DNA of 64,000 nt from Pseudobdellovibrionaceae bacterium (GCA_023898385.1 CP060220.1:1860001-1924000), one strand, 5' to 3'; numbered from the stretch's first letter, positions 45,160 to 53,487 are shown. Made by a program: numbers and translations. Notes: generated by a model from the sequence alone, not told the origin.

Positions 45160-45528
45160 TTAAATAACCTCGGGTGCGAGAGACACAATTTTCACAAAAC
45201 TTTTCGCCCGAAGCTCTCTAGCCACTGGCCCGAATATACGAGTCCCTATGGGCTCTTTTGCATTATTGATAAGTACTGCAGAATTATCATCAAACCGAAG
45301 GTAACTGCCATCTGGTCGACGAATCTTCTGAATAGTGCGCACTATCACCGCTTTTGCTACGTCGCCTTTTTTAACTTTTGAGTTTGGCAACGCATCCTTC
45401 ACTGAAACCACAATGATATCGCCCACTGAAGCCACTCGGCGCTTACTCCCACCGAGTACTTTAATGCATTGCACTTCTTTCGCTCCAGAATTATCGGCCA
45501 CATTCAACCGCGTTTGCATCTGAATCAT
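45160..45528 (-). CDS. rplN: 50S ribosomal protein L14
   Basis: 122 residues: MIQMQTRLNVADNSGAKEVQ, then KRRVASVGDIIVVSVKDALP and GTRIFGPVARELR are conserved. It lies at the intersubunit bridge with 16S h14. ATG 45528 overlaps the rpsQ stop by 4 bp. Confidence 0.97.
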   Translation of the reverse strand: MIQMQTRLNVADNSGAKEVQCIKVLGGSKRRVASVGDIIVVSVKDALPNSKVKKGDVAKAVIVRTIQKIRRPDGSYLRFDDNSAVLINNAKEPIGTRIFGPVARELRAKSFVKIVSLAPEVI

Positions 45529-45824
45529 ACGTCAGCTCCTTCAAGCTGCTGTTTTACTTCTAAAATTTCAGCCAACATCCAGCGCTTCGTTTTACTCAAT
45601 GGTCGTGTTTCATAAATCTTTACACGATCGCCCACCTTGGCTTGGTTGGTCTCGTCGTGGGCCTTAAATACAGAGGAACGACGAATAAATTTACCGTACT
45701 TTTTGTGTTTCACTTTACGGAAAACCTGAACAGCGATGGTTTTATCCATCTTGTCGCTGACAACCTCTCCTACCACCTCGTTTCGGCGGCCTCGTGAACT
45801 TTCTTTTACCATTTGCTCTGCCAT
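45525..45824 (-). CDS. rpsQ: 30S ribosomal protein S17
   Basis: 99 residues, ~15 longer than E. coli because of an N-terminal stretch (AEQMVKESSRGRRNEVV). VSDKMDKTIAVQVFRKVKH and YETRPLSKTKRWMLAEIL are the S17 OB-fold motifs that bind 16S rRNA. Confidence 0.96.
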   Translation of the reverse strand: MAEQMVKESSRGRRNEVVGEVVSDKMDKTIAVQVFRKVKHKKYGKFIRRSSVFKAHDETNQAKVGDRVKIYETRPLSKTKRWMLAEILEVKQQLEGADV

Positions 45825-45837
45825 TTCTTTCTACCTC

Positions 45838-46029
45838 TTACTGCGAAAGCTTCGCATGCAATGCCGTTTTAATGCGAGCCACATCCCTACGCTTCCCACG
45901 AATTTCTAAGGGATTAGCTAGCTGGCCCAATGAGTGTTTCATTTTTAGTTCGAAAAGCTCTTCTCGCGTATTTTTTTGACGCTTGGTTAGCTCTTCTACC
46001 GTTAGATCTTTAATATCCGAGTAATCCAT
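45838..46029 (-). CDS. rpmC: 50S ribosomal protein L29
   Basis: 63 residues, two-helix protein: LTVEELTKRQKNTREELFEL and LEIRGKRRDVARIKTALHAK. It lies at the exit of the peptide tunnel, next to L23, where it helps dock trigger factor and SRP. Confidence 0.95.
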   Translation of the reverse strand: MDYSDIKDLTVEELTKRQKNTREELFELKMKHSLGQLANPLEIRGKRRDVARIKTALHAKLSQ

Positions 46030-46031
46030 TT

Positions 46032-46439
46032 CTATACCCGCTCCAAAAATTTAGTTTTCATAGGCAACTTATGAGCCGCTAGACGAAAAGCCTCTTCAGC
46101 CTGCTCTCGAGTTACACCATTCATCTCAAATACTATTCTTCCGGGCTTCACAAGGGCGACCCACAACTCTGGGCTTCCTTTTCCTTTACCCATTCGAACT
46201 TCAGCTGGCTTCTTTGTGATCGGCGCATCTGGGAACACTCGAATCCAAAGTTTTCCGCCCCGCTTTACCGACCGACTGATTGCAATACGACCCGCTTCAA
46301 TTTGGCGAGCAGTAATTCTTCCCGGCTCAGTCACTGCCAATGCAAAATCACCAAAGGCTAAGGATGATCCACGAGTAGCCAATCCTTTAAAGCCTGCACG
46401 ATGCTGTCTACGCCATTTGACCCTCTTAGGACTTAACAC
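46032..46439 (-). CDS. rplP: 50S ribosomal protein L16
   Basis: 135 residues from GTG 46439, with GAGGAGG six bases upstream inside rpsC (14-bp overlap). The frame extends upstream to 46481, but the mature-like start LSPKRVKWRRQHRAGFKG fits the family. GSPELWVALVKPGRIVFEM is diagnostic; L16 lines the A-site region. Confidence 0.96.
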   Translation of the reverse strand: MLSPKRVKWRRQHRAGFKGLATRGSSLAFGDFALAVTEPGRITARQIEAGRIAISRSVKRGGKLWIRVFPDAPITKKPAEVRMGKGKGSPELWVALVKPGRIVFEMNGVTREQAEEAFRLAAHKLPMKTKFLERV

Positions 46440-47091
46440 GACTCGCCTCCTCAACTTCTTTAGCTGAAAGCACATCACCACGATAGATCCACACTTTAAC
46501 GCCGATGATACCGTAGGTTGTTAATGCCTCTGCTGTTCCATAATCGATGTCAGCGCGCAATGTGTGAAGCGGAACGCTTTTCTCGTTGTACCACTCTGTT
46601 CGGGCAATTTCAGCCCCGTCCAGGCGACCACTCACCATGATCTTAATTCCTCGTACACCACTTCGGACAGCAGCAGCCATTGATTTTTTCAAAATTCGAC
46701 GCCATGAAATTCGTTTCTCTAATTGTAGCGCAATATTTTCTGCTACCAATTGCGCATCCAAATCAGGCTTGCGTACTTCTTGAATATCAACAAACACTTC
46801 GCTGTTTGTTAGCTTTTGAATATCTTCCTTTAGCTGATCAATGCCTGTACCTTTTTTACCAATCACCACACCTGGTCGGGCCGTTGAGATGATGACTTTG
46901 AGCTTTTTAGCCGCTCGCTCCATCTCAATTTTTGCCACGCCAGCATGTTTCAAACGCTTTTTAATATATTTTCGCAAGCGAAAATCTTCATGCAAATTGT
47001 CCGCATAGTCGGGGCCTTTTGCATACCAACGGGAGTCCCAAGTTCTAATTACACCCACTCTTAAACCAATAGGATTAACCTTCTGACCCAC
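46426..47091 (-). CDS. rpsC: 30S ribosomal protein S3
   Basis: 221 residues from GTG 47091 (GAGGT upstream, directly after the rplV stop); the open frame starts at 47115. GQKVNPIGLRVGVIRTWDSR and the KH motif VVIGKKGTGIDQLKEDIQKL are typical. The C-terminal tail is shorter than the 233-residue E. coli protein. Confidence 0.97.
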   Translation of the reverse strand: MGQKVNPIGLRVGVIRTWDSRWYAKGPDYADNLHEDFRLRKYIKKRLKHAGVAKIEMERAAKKLKVIISTARPGVVIGKKGTGIDQLKEDIQKLTNSEVFVDIQEVRKPDLDAQLVAENIALQLEKRISWRRILKKSMAAAVRSGVRGIKIMVSGRLDGAEIARTEWYNEKSVPLHTLRADIDYGTAEALTTYGIIGVKVWIYRGDVLSAKEVEEASRVKS

Positions 47092-47095
47092 GCTC

Positions 47096-47428
47096 TTACC
47101 TCTCGTCCAATACAAGGTTGATATGACTCATTTTCTTTTTCACTCCTGAGGCCCGCCCCTGTGCACGAGGTCTGAATCTCTTTAAACTTGGCCCCTGATC
47201 AACTGTCACCATCTTGACATAGAGATTGTCCACATCAATGACTTGCCTGTGCTCAGCATTAGCTACTGCAGACTCTAGGAGCTTCTTCATCAAAACCGCA
47301 GTCTTTTTCGGCATAAATGTCAAAACACGAATAGCTTCGTTAACATCCTTGCCACGGATTGCGTCAGCCACAACTCGAGCTTTCTGAGTTCCAATTCTTG
47401 CAAATCTTAAGTTCGCTTTCACTTCCAT
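47096..47428 (-). CDS. rplV: 50S ribosomal protein L22
   Basis: 110 residues, as in E. coli. RFARIGTQKARVVADAIRGK and the tunnel-lining loop and end RFRPRAQGRASGVKKKMSHI are complete. Confidence 0.97.
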   Translation of the reverse strand: MEVKANLRFARIGTQKARVVADAIRGKDVNEAIRVLTFMPKKTAVLMKKLLESAVANAEHRQVIDVDNLYVKMVTVDQGPSLKRFRPRAQGRASGVKKKMSHINLVLDER

Positions 47429-47439
47429 GAATAAACCTC

Positions 47440-47718
47440 TTACTTCTTGGCCCCGGCTTTTTTGTCCACGTGACTATGGAAAGTCCGCGTGGGAGCAAAT
47501 TCGCCGAATTTATGACCAATCATATTTTCAGTGACGTAAACGGGCACAAATTTCTTCCCGTTGTGGACTGCAATCGTCAACCCTACGGCCTCAGGCACAA
47601 TGGTTGATCGCCGTGACCATGTTTTGATCACTTTTTTGTCGCCACCACTTTGGGCAGTTTCAATCTTCGCTATTAAATGGTGGTCTACAAATGGACCTTT
47701 TCGTACCGACCGTGCCAC
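47440..47718 (-). CDS. rpsS: 30S ribosomal protein S19
   Basis: 92 residues from GTG 47718 (AGGAG six bases upstream). RSVRKGPFVDHHLIAKIE, KTWSRRSTIVPE and GHKFGEFAPTRTFHSH are universal. It sits in the head of the small subunit with S13. Confidence 0.97.
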   Translation of the reverse strand: MARSVRKGPFVDHHLIAKIETAQSGGDKKVIKTWSRRSTIVPEAVGLTIAVHNGKKFVPVYVTENMIGHKFGEFAPTRTFHSHVDKKAGAKK

Positions 47719-47729
47719 TTGACTCTCCT

Positions 47730-48548
47730 CTACTTCCTACGCTTCACAATCATACTGTTTGTTCGCTTATTCTTTCGCGTCTTGCGTCCCTTACAAGGCT
47801 TACCCCAAGGCGTTACTGGGTGATGACCTTTACCCACACCTTCACCACCACCTAGTGGGTGATCAATGGGGTTCATTGCCATTCCGCGAACTGTTGGACG
47901 ACGACCTTTCCAGCGGCTACGTCCAGCTTTCCCAATACTCACGTTTTCATTATCTGTGTTTCCAACTTGACCGATAGTCGCTCTACAAAGTGAAAGAATT
48001 TGCCTTACTTCACCTGAGGGCATTTTCACTTGGCAATAGGCGCCCAACTTGGCAACCAAGGTTGCCGATGATCCAGCTCCACGGGCTACTTGACCACCTT
48101 TACCGGGGCGAAGCTCGATATTGTGAATCACTGTACCAGTGGGAATATTCTTAAGCTGCTTACTGTTGCCTGGCTTAATATCGGCAGTTTCACTACTCAC
48201 CACCTGATCACCCACATTCAAGCCCACAGGCGCTATAATATATGATTTTGCGCCATCCACATAGTGAAGAAGGGCAATTCGGCATGATCGATTGGGATCA
48301 TACTCAATACTTGCCACGTTCGCTGGAACTTCTAATTTTGTACGCTTGAAATCAATAAGTCTATAACGACGTTTATGACCACCACCGTGGTGCCGCATAC
48401 TGATTTGACCATGGTTGCTTCGACCTGAACCACGCTTTTTGGCTTCGGTAAGAGACTTTTCTGGTTTTGCCTTTGTCACTTCAGAAAAGTCAAAACCCGT
48501 CATGTTACGGCGACCAGGAGAACTTGGTTTGTAAATCTTTACGCCCAT
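47730..48548 (-). CDS. rplB: 50S ribosomal protein L2
   Basis: 272 residues. KSLTEAKKRGSGRSNHGQIS, HHGGGHKRRYRLIDFKR and the C-terminal AMNPIDHPLGGGEG region near the peptidyl transferase centre are present. The second His of the common DHPHGGGEG is Leu here. L2 is needed for subunit joining. Confidence 0.97.
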   Translation of the reverse strand: MGVKIYKPSSPGRRNMTGFDFSEVTKAKPEKSLTEAKKRGSGRSNHGQISMRHHGGGHKRRYRLIDFKRTKLEVPANVASIEYDPNRSCRIALLHYVDGAKSYIIAPVGLNVGDQVVSSETADIKPGNSKQLKNIPTGTVIHNIELRPGKGGQVARGAGSSATLVAKLGAYCQVKMPSGEVRQILSLCRATIGQVGNTDNENVSIGKAGRSRWKGRRPTVRGMAMNPIDHPLGGGEGVGKGHHPVTPWGKPCKGRKTRKNKRTNSMIVKRRK

Positions 48549-48550
48549 GC

Positions 48551-48823
48551 TTAAGCTCCCTCAAAAATCGAGATTTTTTCACCTGGCGCTAATTTCACCA
48601 TGGCCTTCTTCCAATACTTCACTTTTGTACGCGTGCGAGAGGTTCGACTTCGACAAATAGACGTGCGGACAGAAACCACTTTCACACGAAAAAACTTCTC
48701 TACAGCTTTTTTAACATCTGTTTTTGTGGCCACACGATCCACCTCAAAGACGTAGACGTTTTGGTCTTCAGCCATAATGCTGTTCTTTTCAGTGACGATT
48801 GGCTTTTTAATTAGATAAAACAT
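48551..48823 (-). CDS. rplW: 50S ribosomal protein L23
   Basis: 90 residues from ATG 48823 (GGAGGG nine bases upstream); the frame is open from 48847 within the end of rplD. FYLIKKPIVTEKNSIMAEDQ and YVFEVDRVATKTDVKKAVEK are the conserved parts. It lies at the tunnel exit and binds trigger factor. Confidence 0.95.
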   Translation of the reverse strand: MFYLIKKPIVTEKNSIMAEDQNVYVFEVDRVATKTDVKKAVEKFFRVKVVSVRTSICRSRTSRTRTKVKYWKKAMVKLAPGEKISIFEGA

Positions 48824-48828
48824 TGTAC

Positions 48829-49458
48829 TCAACCCTCCACACCACATCGCTGCTGAATCTTCTCAAGAGATCCCTTTGTGATGATGGCTGTGTCAAATTT
48901 TAACAAATCGTATACATTCATACCTTCCGGTGAATAGTAACGATACTTTGCAAGGTTTCGGCAAGCTCTCTGAAATTTGCCGTCTATCTCTACGTCAATC
49001 AAAACAGCTTTTGAAGCGCCAAACTGTGCCAAACGCTGAGCTAATTCTTTAGTCTTCCCCTCATCTGACTGCATGTCATCAACAACAAACAAACGTCCAT
49101 TGCTATTTAAAAATGACAAGGCCGAACGCAAACCCGCTTGTTTGTAGCGACGATTCAATTTGTGTTCGTAATTTCTGGGAGATGGCGGAAAAATAACGCC
49201 TCCACCTTCTAATAATGGTGACCGAGATGACCCTTGACGAGCATTCCCTGTACCTTTTTGTTTGAATGGCTTTTTACCGCCACCGCTCACTTCACCTTTT
49301 GTCTTGGCTTTGTGAGACCCTTGACGTCGCTTCGCCAATTGCCACCGAACAACGCTGTGAAGGACATCCTTGCGAACTTCCCCTTCAAACACCTCGGCGC
49401 TAACATCGACTTCGCCTACTTTTTTCTTGTTCCAATCAAGTACTTCTAGCTTTGCCAT
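48829..49458 (-). CDS. rplD: 50S ribosomal protein L4
   Basis: 209 residues. The tunnel-loop motif is KPFKQKGTGNARQGSSRSPL. In E. coli L4 also represses its own operon by binding the S10 leader; whether that occurs here is unknown. It follows rplC by 4 bp. Confidence 0.96.
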   Translation of the reverse strand: MAKLEVLDWNKKKVGEVDVSAEVFEGEVRKDVLHSVVRWQLAKRRQGSHKAKTKGEVSGGGKKPFKQKGTGNARQGSSRSPLLEGGGVIFPPSPRNYEHKLNRRYKQAGLRSALSFLNSNGRLFVVDDMQSDEGKTKELAQRLAQFGASKAVLIDVEIDGKFQRACRNLAKYRYYSPEGMNVYDLLKFDTAIITKGSLEKIQQRCGVEG

Positions 49459-49462
49459 AATT

Positions 49463-50173
49463 CTATGCCTTTACCAATTTCACAAGAGAGTTTTTAGAGC
49501 CAGGCACAGGGCCTTTTACTAAAATCACATTCTCTTCAGGTAATACATCAACAACTTCTACGTTTCTTATTGATACCGTTTCATTTCCATACTGCCCGGG
49601 CATCTTACGGCCTGGCATAACACGACCAGGATCTGAATTGTTACCAATAGAACCCGGAGCACGATGAAAACCAGATCCGTGCGCAGCAGGTCCGCCTCCG
49701 AAACCCCATCGCTTGATGGAGCCAGAAAAACCTCGGCCTTTATTTTGGCCGGTGATTTTCACTTTATCACCTTTTACTAGGCTTCCGACCGCCACTTTTT
49801 GACCTACAGAAATATCTGAAACAGACTGACGAATTTCTCGCACAAAAGCCGCTCCATTTTCAAAGCCCGCTTTTGCTAAATGATTTTTTTCTGCTTTACA
49901 GGTTCGACCGGCACGCTTTGGCCGACAAGCCACTTGCACAGCTTCATAACCATCTTTCTCAAGTGTCTTCACTTGAGAGACGTACATGGGTTCATACTCA
50001 AGAACAGTTACAGGAATAACGACGCCGTCTTCACTGTACACGGTAGTCATACCTTTTTTGAAAGCATACAACCCCGATAAAGTTAAGTCGGTAGCTGCCG
50101 TGGACGTCTCCTCAGGAGCCTGTGCCTCAGCGGTTGTTTCTTCTGTTGTTGGGTTTTCTACGTTTTCGCTCAT
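49463..50173 (-). CDS. rplC: 50S ribosomal protein L3, acidic N-terminal extension
   Basis: 236 residues against 209 in E. coli. The family core starts near residue 30 (SGLYAFKKGMTTVYSEDG) and contains KGRGFSGSIKRWGFGGGPAA and PGQYGNETVSIRNVEVVDV. The first 29 residues have at least eight acidic residues and no Lys or Arg, with many Thr/Ala/Pro, an unusual addition for an rRNA-binding protein. ATG 50173 is the only plausible start before the core. Confidence 0.95.
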   Translation of the reverse strand: MSENVENPTTEETTAEAQAPEETSTAATDLTLSGLYAFKKGMTTVYSEDGVVIPVTVLEYEPMYVSQVKTLEKDGYEAVQVACRPKRAGRTCKAEKNHLAKAGFENGAAFVREIRQSVSDISVGQKVAVGSLVKGDKVKITGQNKGRGFSGSIKRWGFGGGPAAHGSGFHRAPGSIGNNSDPGRVMPGRKMPGQYGNETVSIRNVEVVDVLPEENVILVKGPVPGSKNSLVKLVKA

Positions 50174-50192
50174 TTAAATACTCCAAAAAAAA

Positions 50193-50510
50193 TCAAACAA
50201 CCGAAAGTTTAATTTCAACATCCACACCAGCAGAAAGATCGAGCTTCATAAGTTGGTCAATGGTTTGCTGAGTGGGCTCTAAAATATCAAGAAGTCTTTT
50301 ATGCGTTCGAATCTCAAACTGTTCACGAGATTTTTTATCGACGTGAGGTGAACGCAATACAGTGTATTTATTAATTCTCGTTGGCAACGGAATAGGGCCA
50401 GCAATGTGGGCTCCCGTGCGACGGGCGGTATCGACAATCTCACGAGTCGACTGGTCGAGCAATTTATGATCAAAGGCTCTTAGACGAATGCGTATCTTTT
50501 GACTTTGCAT
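50193..50510 (-). CDS. rpsJ: 30S ribosomal protein S10
   Basis: 105 residues: KIRIRLRAFDHKLLDQSTRE, GPIPLPTRINKYTVLRSPHV and FEIRTHKRLLDI are complete. It is also the NusE antitermination factor. It is the first gene of the S10-spc-alpha series; the long leader and promoter lie upstream at 50511-50714. Confidence 0.97.
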   Translation of the reverse strand: MQSQKIRIRLRAFDHKLLDQSTREIVDTARRTGAHIAGPIPLPTRINKYTVLRSPHVDKKSREQFEIRTHKRLLDILEPTQQTIDQLMKLDLSAGVDVEIKLSVV

Positions 50511-50684
50511 TTCACAAACTCACTTTTTTCGTTACGGGATAAAATCCCAATTCAATTTCTAGCGCTAGCTACCTAGGTTGGGCGCCTTTACCAGGCTCAC
50601 CCGCACCTCCAGTTTCGCCTGTGAATTCAAGGATTTGGCGACTTAGAGATACCACGGACAGCAATAATGCTTAACAAGGTGGCG

Positions 50685-50714
50685 AGTATGCATGGCCAAA
50701 AGCCTCTTTGTCAA
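50685..50714 (-). promoter_or_regulatory. Candidate promoter of the S10-spc-alpha operon
   Basis: Minus-strand TTGACA (50709-50714) and CATACT (50685-50690) with 18 bp between them. Transcription starting near 50678 would give a leader of ~165 nt before rpsJ. The -35 is a perfect consensus match. Confidence 0.5.
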
Positions 50715-51020
50715 AGGGATTTCAGAGGTTTTTATAGGAAAAAAACAGCGACCCAATTCCCACAACAGATAGAGCTCCCCCACCCAATACGAGTGAAAAA
50801 GAAGATCCACAAACAAGCGGATCCCAAATCAAATCCGGCCAATTTTCCCTACGCCAGAGCCACACTCATGGATTAGGGGCAACATTACCCAGTGCAGCAT
50901 CAGTCGAATGCAAGTACAGCAAACCAACAAACAGGAATTCACCCCAACAAATTACAATAGTCTGTCCGAAAGCCACTCACCAATGAAGAGATCTGGCCAA
51001 ACGAGACAAGGGAGCAGACA
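50715..51020. other. Intergenic DNA between fusA and rpsJ, no gene recognised
   Basis: No coding frame with a ribosome binding site is seen. The tuf gene, which commonly stands between fusA and rpsJ, is not here. The only clear features of the whole gap are the palindrome at 51021-51179 and the promoter at 50685-50714. Confidence 0.5.
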
Positions 51021-51179
51021 GGGTGAAAATCGAGGTCCTGGCGGGAGTGAGTCCGCCCACAGGTAAATCCAAGTTCGGATTGGTGCGGCGCTCGCAAAGC
51101 GAGCACCGCTGCCGAACGCATGTCCGAAGGCATTTACCTGTGGGCGGACTCACTCCCGCCAGGACCTCGATTTTCACCC
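51021..51179. repeat. Long perfect inverted repeat, 48-bp arms, structured 63-nt core
   Basis: Arms 51021-51068 and 51132-51179 are exact complements. The 63-nt core (51069-51131) folds further: GTTCGG with CCGAAC, and GCTCGC-AAA-GCGAGC at the tip. It starts 20 bp beyond the fusA stop (51199). Core elements TTCGGATTG and CCGC..ACGC(C)ATG are shared with the core at 34699-34773, while the arms differ. No T-run follows on the minus strand. Confidence 0.92.
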
Positions 51180-51198
51180 CCGGCTCTAGAAAAAAAAC

Positions 51199-53301
51199 CT
51201 AAAACCGACCCAGTTTAGTCAAAATTTCCTGACTCACCTTAGGAGGAACATTGGCATAGGCCAAAAACTCCATACTGAAGCTAGCTCTCCCCTGACTCAC
51301 TGATCGCAAATCAGTGGCATAACCAAATAGCTCCATCAAAGGCGCCTCCGCCTTGATCACCTGGAGCCCCACAGGCTTAGGCTCCATACTCACAACTTTA
51401 CCCCGACGGCCATTTAAATCGCCGATCACATTACCCATGAATTCCTCTGGTGTAATGATTTCAAGACGAAACACAGGTTCAAGAAGCTCCGCTTTTGTGC
51501 CCTTAAGGGCCTCACGGGCCGCCATAGCTCCAGCCACCTTAAAGGCCATTTCACTGGATTCGTCCTGCCGCAGATCGGCCGATACGAGGCGAATTTCAAA
51601 ATCCACAGCAGAGAACCCCGCAAGTGGGCCCACTTCACTGGCTTCGGTGGCCCCTTGCCCAGCGGCTCTGACAAATTCAGCAGGCAGAGCGTCCTTAGAA
51701 AGTGCATCTACAAATTTAACCCCCGCACCTCGCTCTTTTGGAACAATCTCCACTTCACAATGAGCGTACTGTTTCTTTCCGGCCATTTCTTTTTCAAAAG
51801 TGACTGTCCCTTTTGCTGCCACAATGGGAGTCTCTCGATAGGAGACCTGGGGTTTACCCACATTGGCTTTTACTTTATGTTCTCGAAGTAAACGGTCTAC
51901 TAAGATTTCCAAATGCAACTCGCCCATTCCTGAGAGCAACATCTGTCCCGTTTCTACATCAGTACGAACACTGCACGACGGATCTTCTTTCTGCAGCTGC
52001 TCTAACGACTGAATCATCTTATCCTGGTCCGCTGATGACTTGGCTTCAATTGCTACTGATATCACTGGTTGTGGAAATTGAATCGGCTCCAACACCACGG
52101 GACTGCGGGTTTCGCAAAGAGTGTCACCGGTGGAAGTAAACTTCAAACCTATGACTGCGCCAATGTCACCCGCCTTGATTTCTTTAATCTCTTCTCTTGA
52201 GTTAGCATGCATTTTTACCAGACGCTGAATGCGCTCTTTTTTGTTTTGCCGCGGATTTAGAAGTTGGCTCCCCACCTTCACAACTCCTGAATACACTCGT
52301 ATATATGTGAGTGAGCCAGCAAATGAATCAGCAGCAATTTTGTAAGCCAATGCCGCCACTGGTTCAGAAAAATCAGTTTTACATGTGATGGATTTCTCTT
52401 CGTTGTCTGGATCGAATCCCACTATGGCTGGTACATCTAAAGGACTTGGCAAATAGGCAATGATCGCATCTAACAACGGCTGAACACCTTTGTTTTTAAA
52501 TGCTGAGCCACAAAGTGCAGGCATAATTGATCGCGCTAAAGTACCAGCTCGCAAACCACCAACTAACAATTCTTCGTTGATTTCTTGTCCATCAAGGTAG
52601 GCTTCCATAAGTTTATCATCATTTTCAGCAACCCTCTCGACCAAGACCTCTCGCGCCAATTGGGCTGACTCTAAAAGATCAGCAGGTATATCTTCAGTGT
52701 TGTAAGCCTCGCCCAAACCATCACCAGACCAAACCAAAGCTTTCATCTTGATCAAATCAACGACGCCTCGAAAATTTTCTTCAGATCCAATGGGCAACTG
52801 TATCGCCACAGGATTGGCTCCCAATTTTTCTTTAATAGAATTGATGCTCATATCAAAGTCGGCGCCCACCCGATCCATCTTGTTTACAAAACAAACTCGG
52901 GGCACCCGATATTTGTCGGCTTGCCTCCATACCGTTTCAGACTGAGGCTCGACGCCATTGACCCCGTCAAAAACGGCCACGGCGCCATCAAGAACTCGGA
53001 GAGAGCGCTCCACTTCGATGGTAAAATCAACATGTCCAGGCGTATCAATGATATTGATTCGATGCTCTTTCCAGGCACAAGTTGTCGCCGCCGAGGTGAT
53101 AGTGATGCCTCGCTCTTGCTCTTGCTCCATCCAGTCCATGATAGCGTCACCCTCATGAACCTCGCCAATCTTGTGACTACGGCCAGTGTAATAAAGAATT
53201 CTTTCTGTGGTCGTCGTTTTTCCCGCATCAATGTGGGCCATGATTCCGATGTTTCGCGTAAACTGCAGATCGTCTATATTTTGCGGGTCTTTGTAGCTCA
53301 T
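51199..53301 (-). CDS. fusA: Translation elongation factor G
   Basis: 700 residues. GTPase motifs in order: AHIDAGKTTTTERILYYTG (P-loop), RGITITSAATT (switch I), DTPGHVDF (switch II), NKMDRVGADF (base recognition). Domains II-V follow with SGMGELHLEILVDRL and a C-terminal LFGYATDLRSVSQGRASFSM. It drives translocation on the ribosome. A terminator separates it from rpsG, so it is transcribed on its own, and no strong ribosome binding site is seen before ATG 53301. Confidence 0.97.
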   Translation of the reverse strand: MSYKDPQNIDDLQFTRNIGIMAHIDAGKTTTTERILYYTGRSHKIGEVHEGDAIMDWMEQEQERGITITSAATTCAWKEHRINIIDTPGHVDFTIEVERSLRVLDGAVAVFDGVNGVEPQSETVWRQADKYRVPRVCFVNKMDRVGADFDMSINSIKEKLGANPVAIQLPIGSEENFRGVVDLIKMKALVWSGDGLGEAYNTEDIPADLLESAQLAREVLVERVAENDDKLMEAYLDGQEINEELLVGGLRAGTLARSIMPALCGSAFKNKGVQPLLDAIIAYLPSPLDVPAIVGFDPDNEEKSITCKTDFSEPVAALAYKIAADSFAGSLTYIRVYSGVVKVGSQLLNPRQNKKERIQRLVKMHANSREEIKEIKAGDIGAVIGLKFTSTGDTLCETRSPVVLEPIQFPQPVISVAIEAKSSADQDKMIQSLEQLQKEDPSCSVRTDVETGQMLLSGMGELHLEILVDRLLREHKVKANVGKPQVSYRETPIVAAKGTVTFEKEMAGKKQYAHCEVEIVPKERGAGVKFVDALSKDALPAEFVRAAGQGATEASEVGPLAGFSAVDFEIRLVSADLRQDESSEMAFKVAGAMAAREALKGTKAELLEPVFRLEIITPEEFMGNVIGDLNGRRGKVVSMEPKPVGLQVIKAEAPLMELFGYATDLRSVSQGRASFSMEFLAYANVPPKVSQEILTKLGRF

Positions 53302-53410
53302 ATAGTTTCGAGCTACGCCAGCATAGGAGTGTTGTCAAATTGAGATGGTCCCTAGACCGAAAAAGTCTCTTGGTGTTGAGTAAAACAGCAGACAAATTCC
53401 CAAAAAAACA

Positions 53411-53440
53411 AAAACGCCGACATTATAGTCGGCGTTTTTT
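53411..53440. terminator. Rho-independent terminator between rpsG and fusA
   Basis: ACGCCGAC (53414-53421) pairs with GTCGGCGT (53428-53435) around ATTATA, with A- and T-runs on the two sides. It lies 48 bp after the rpsG stop (53488) and should end the rpoBC-rpsLG transcript, splitting the usual str operon. Confidence 0.9.
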
Positions 53441-53487
53441 ATTCACAGCTGGCTTCTCAGGCTGATTCAGCCAAGAGACCAAACAGA

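Noticed and set aside
45100..45160. Possible remnant of rplX between rplN and rplE
   Set aside because: Only ~33 bp remain once the rplE start is set at 45126, with a five-codon mini frame and no L24-like residues.
47730..48548. Leu in place of the second His in the L2 DHPHGGGEG motif
   Set aside because: This position varies among bacterial L2 proteins as far as I know, so it is noted but not treated as a defect.
53302..53345. TTGACA near 53330 (minus strand) as the fusA promoter
   Set aside because: No acceptable -10 hexamer is found at normal spacing, and the start of transcription would fall on the start codon.
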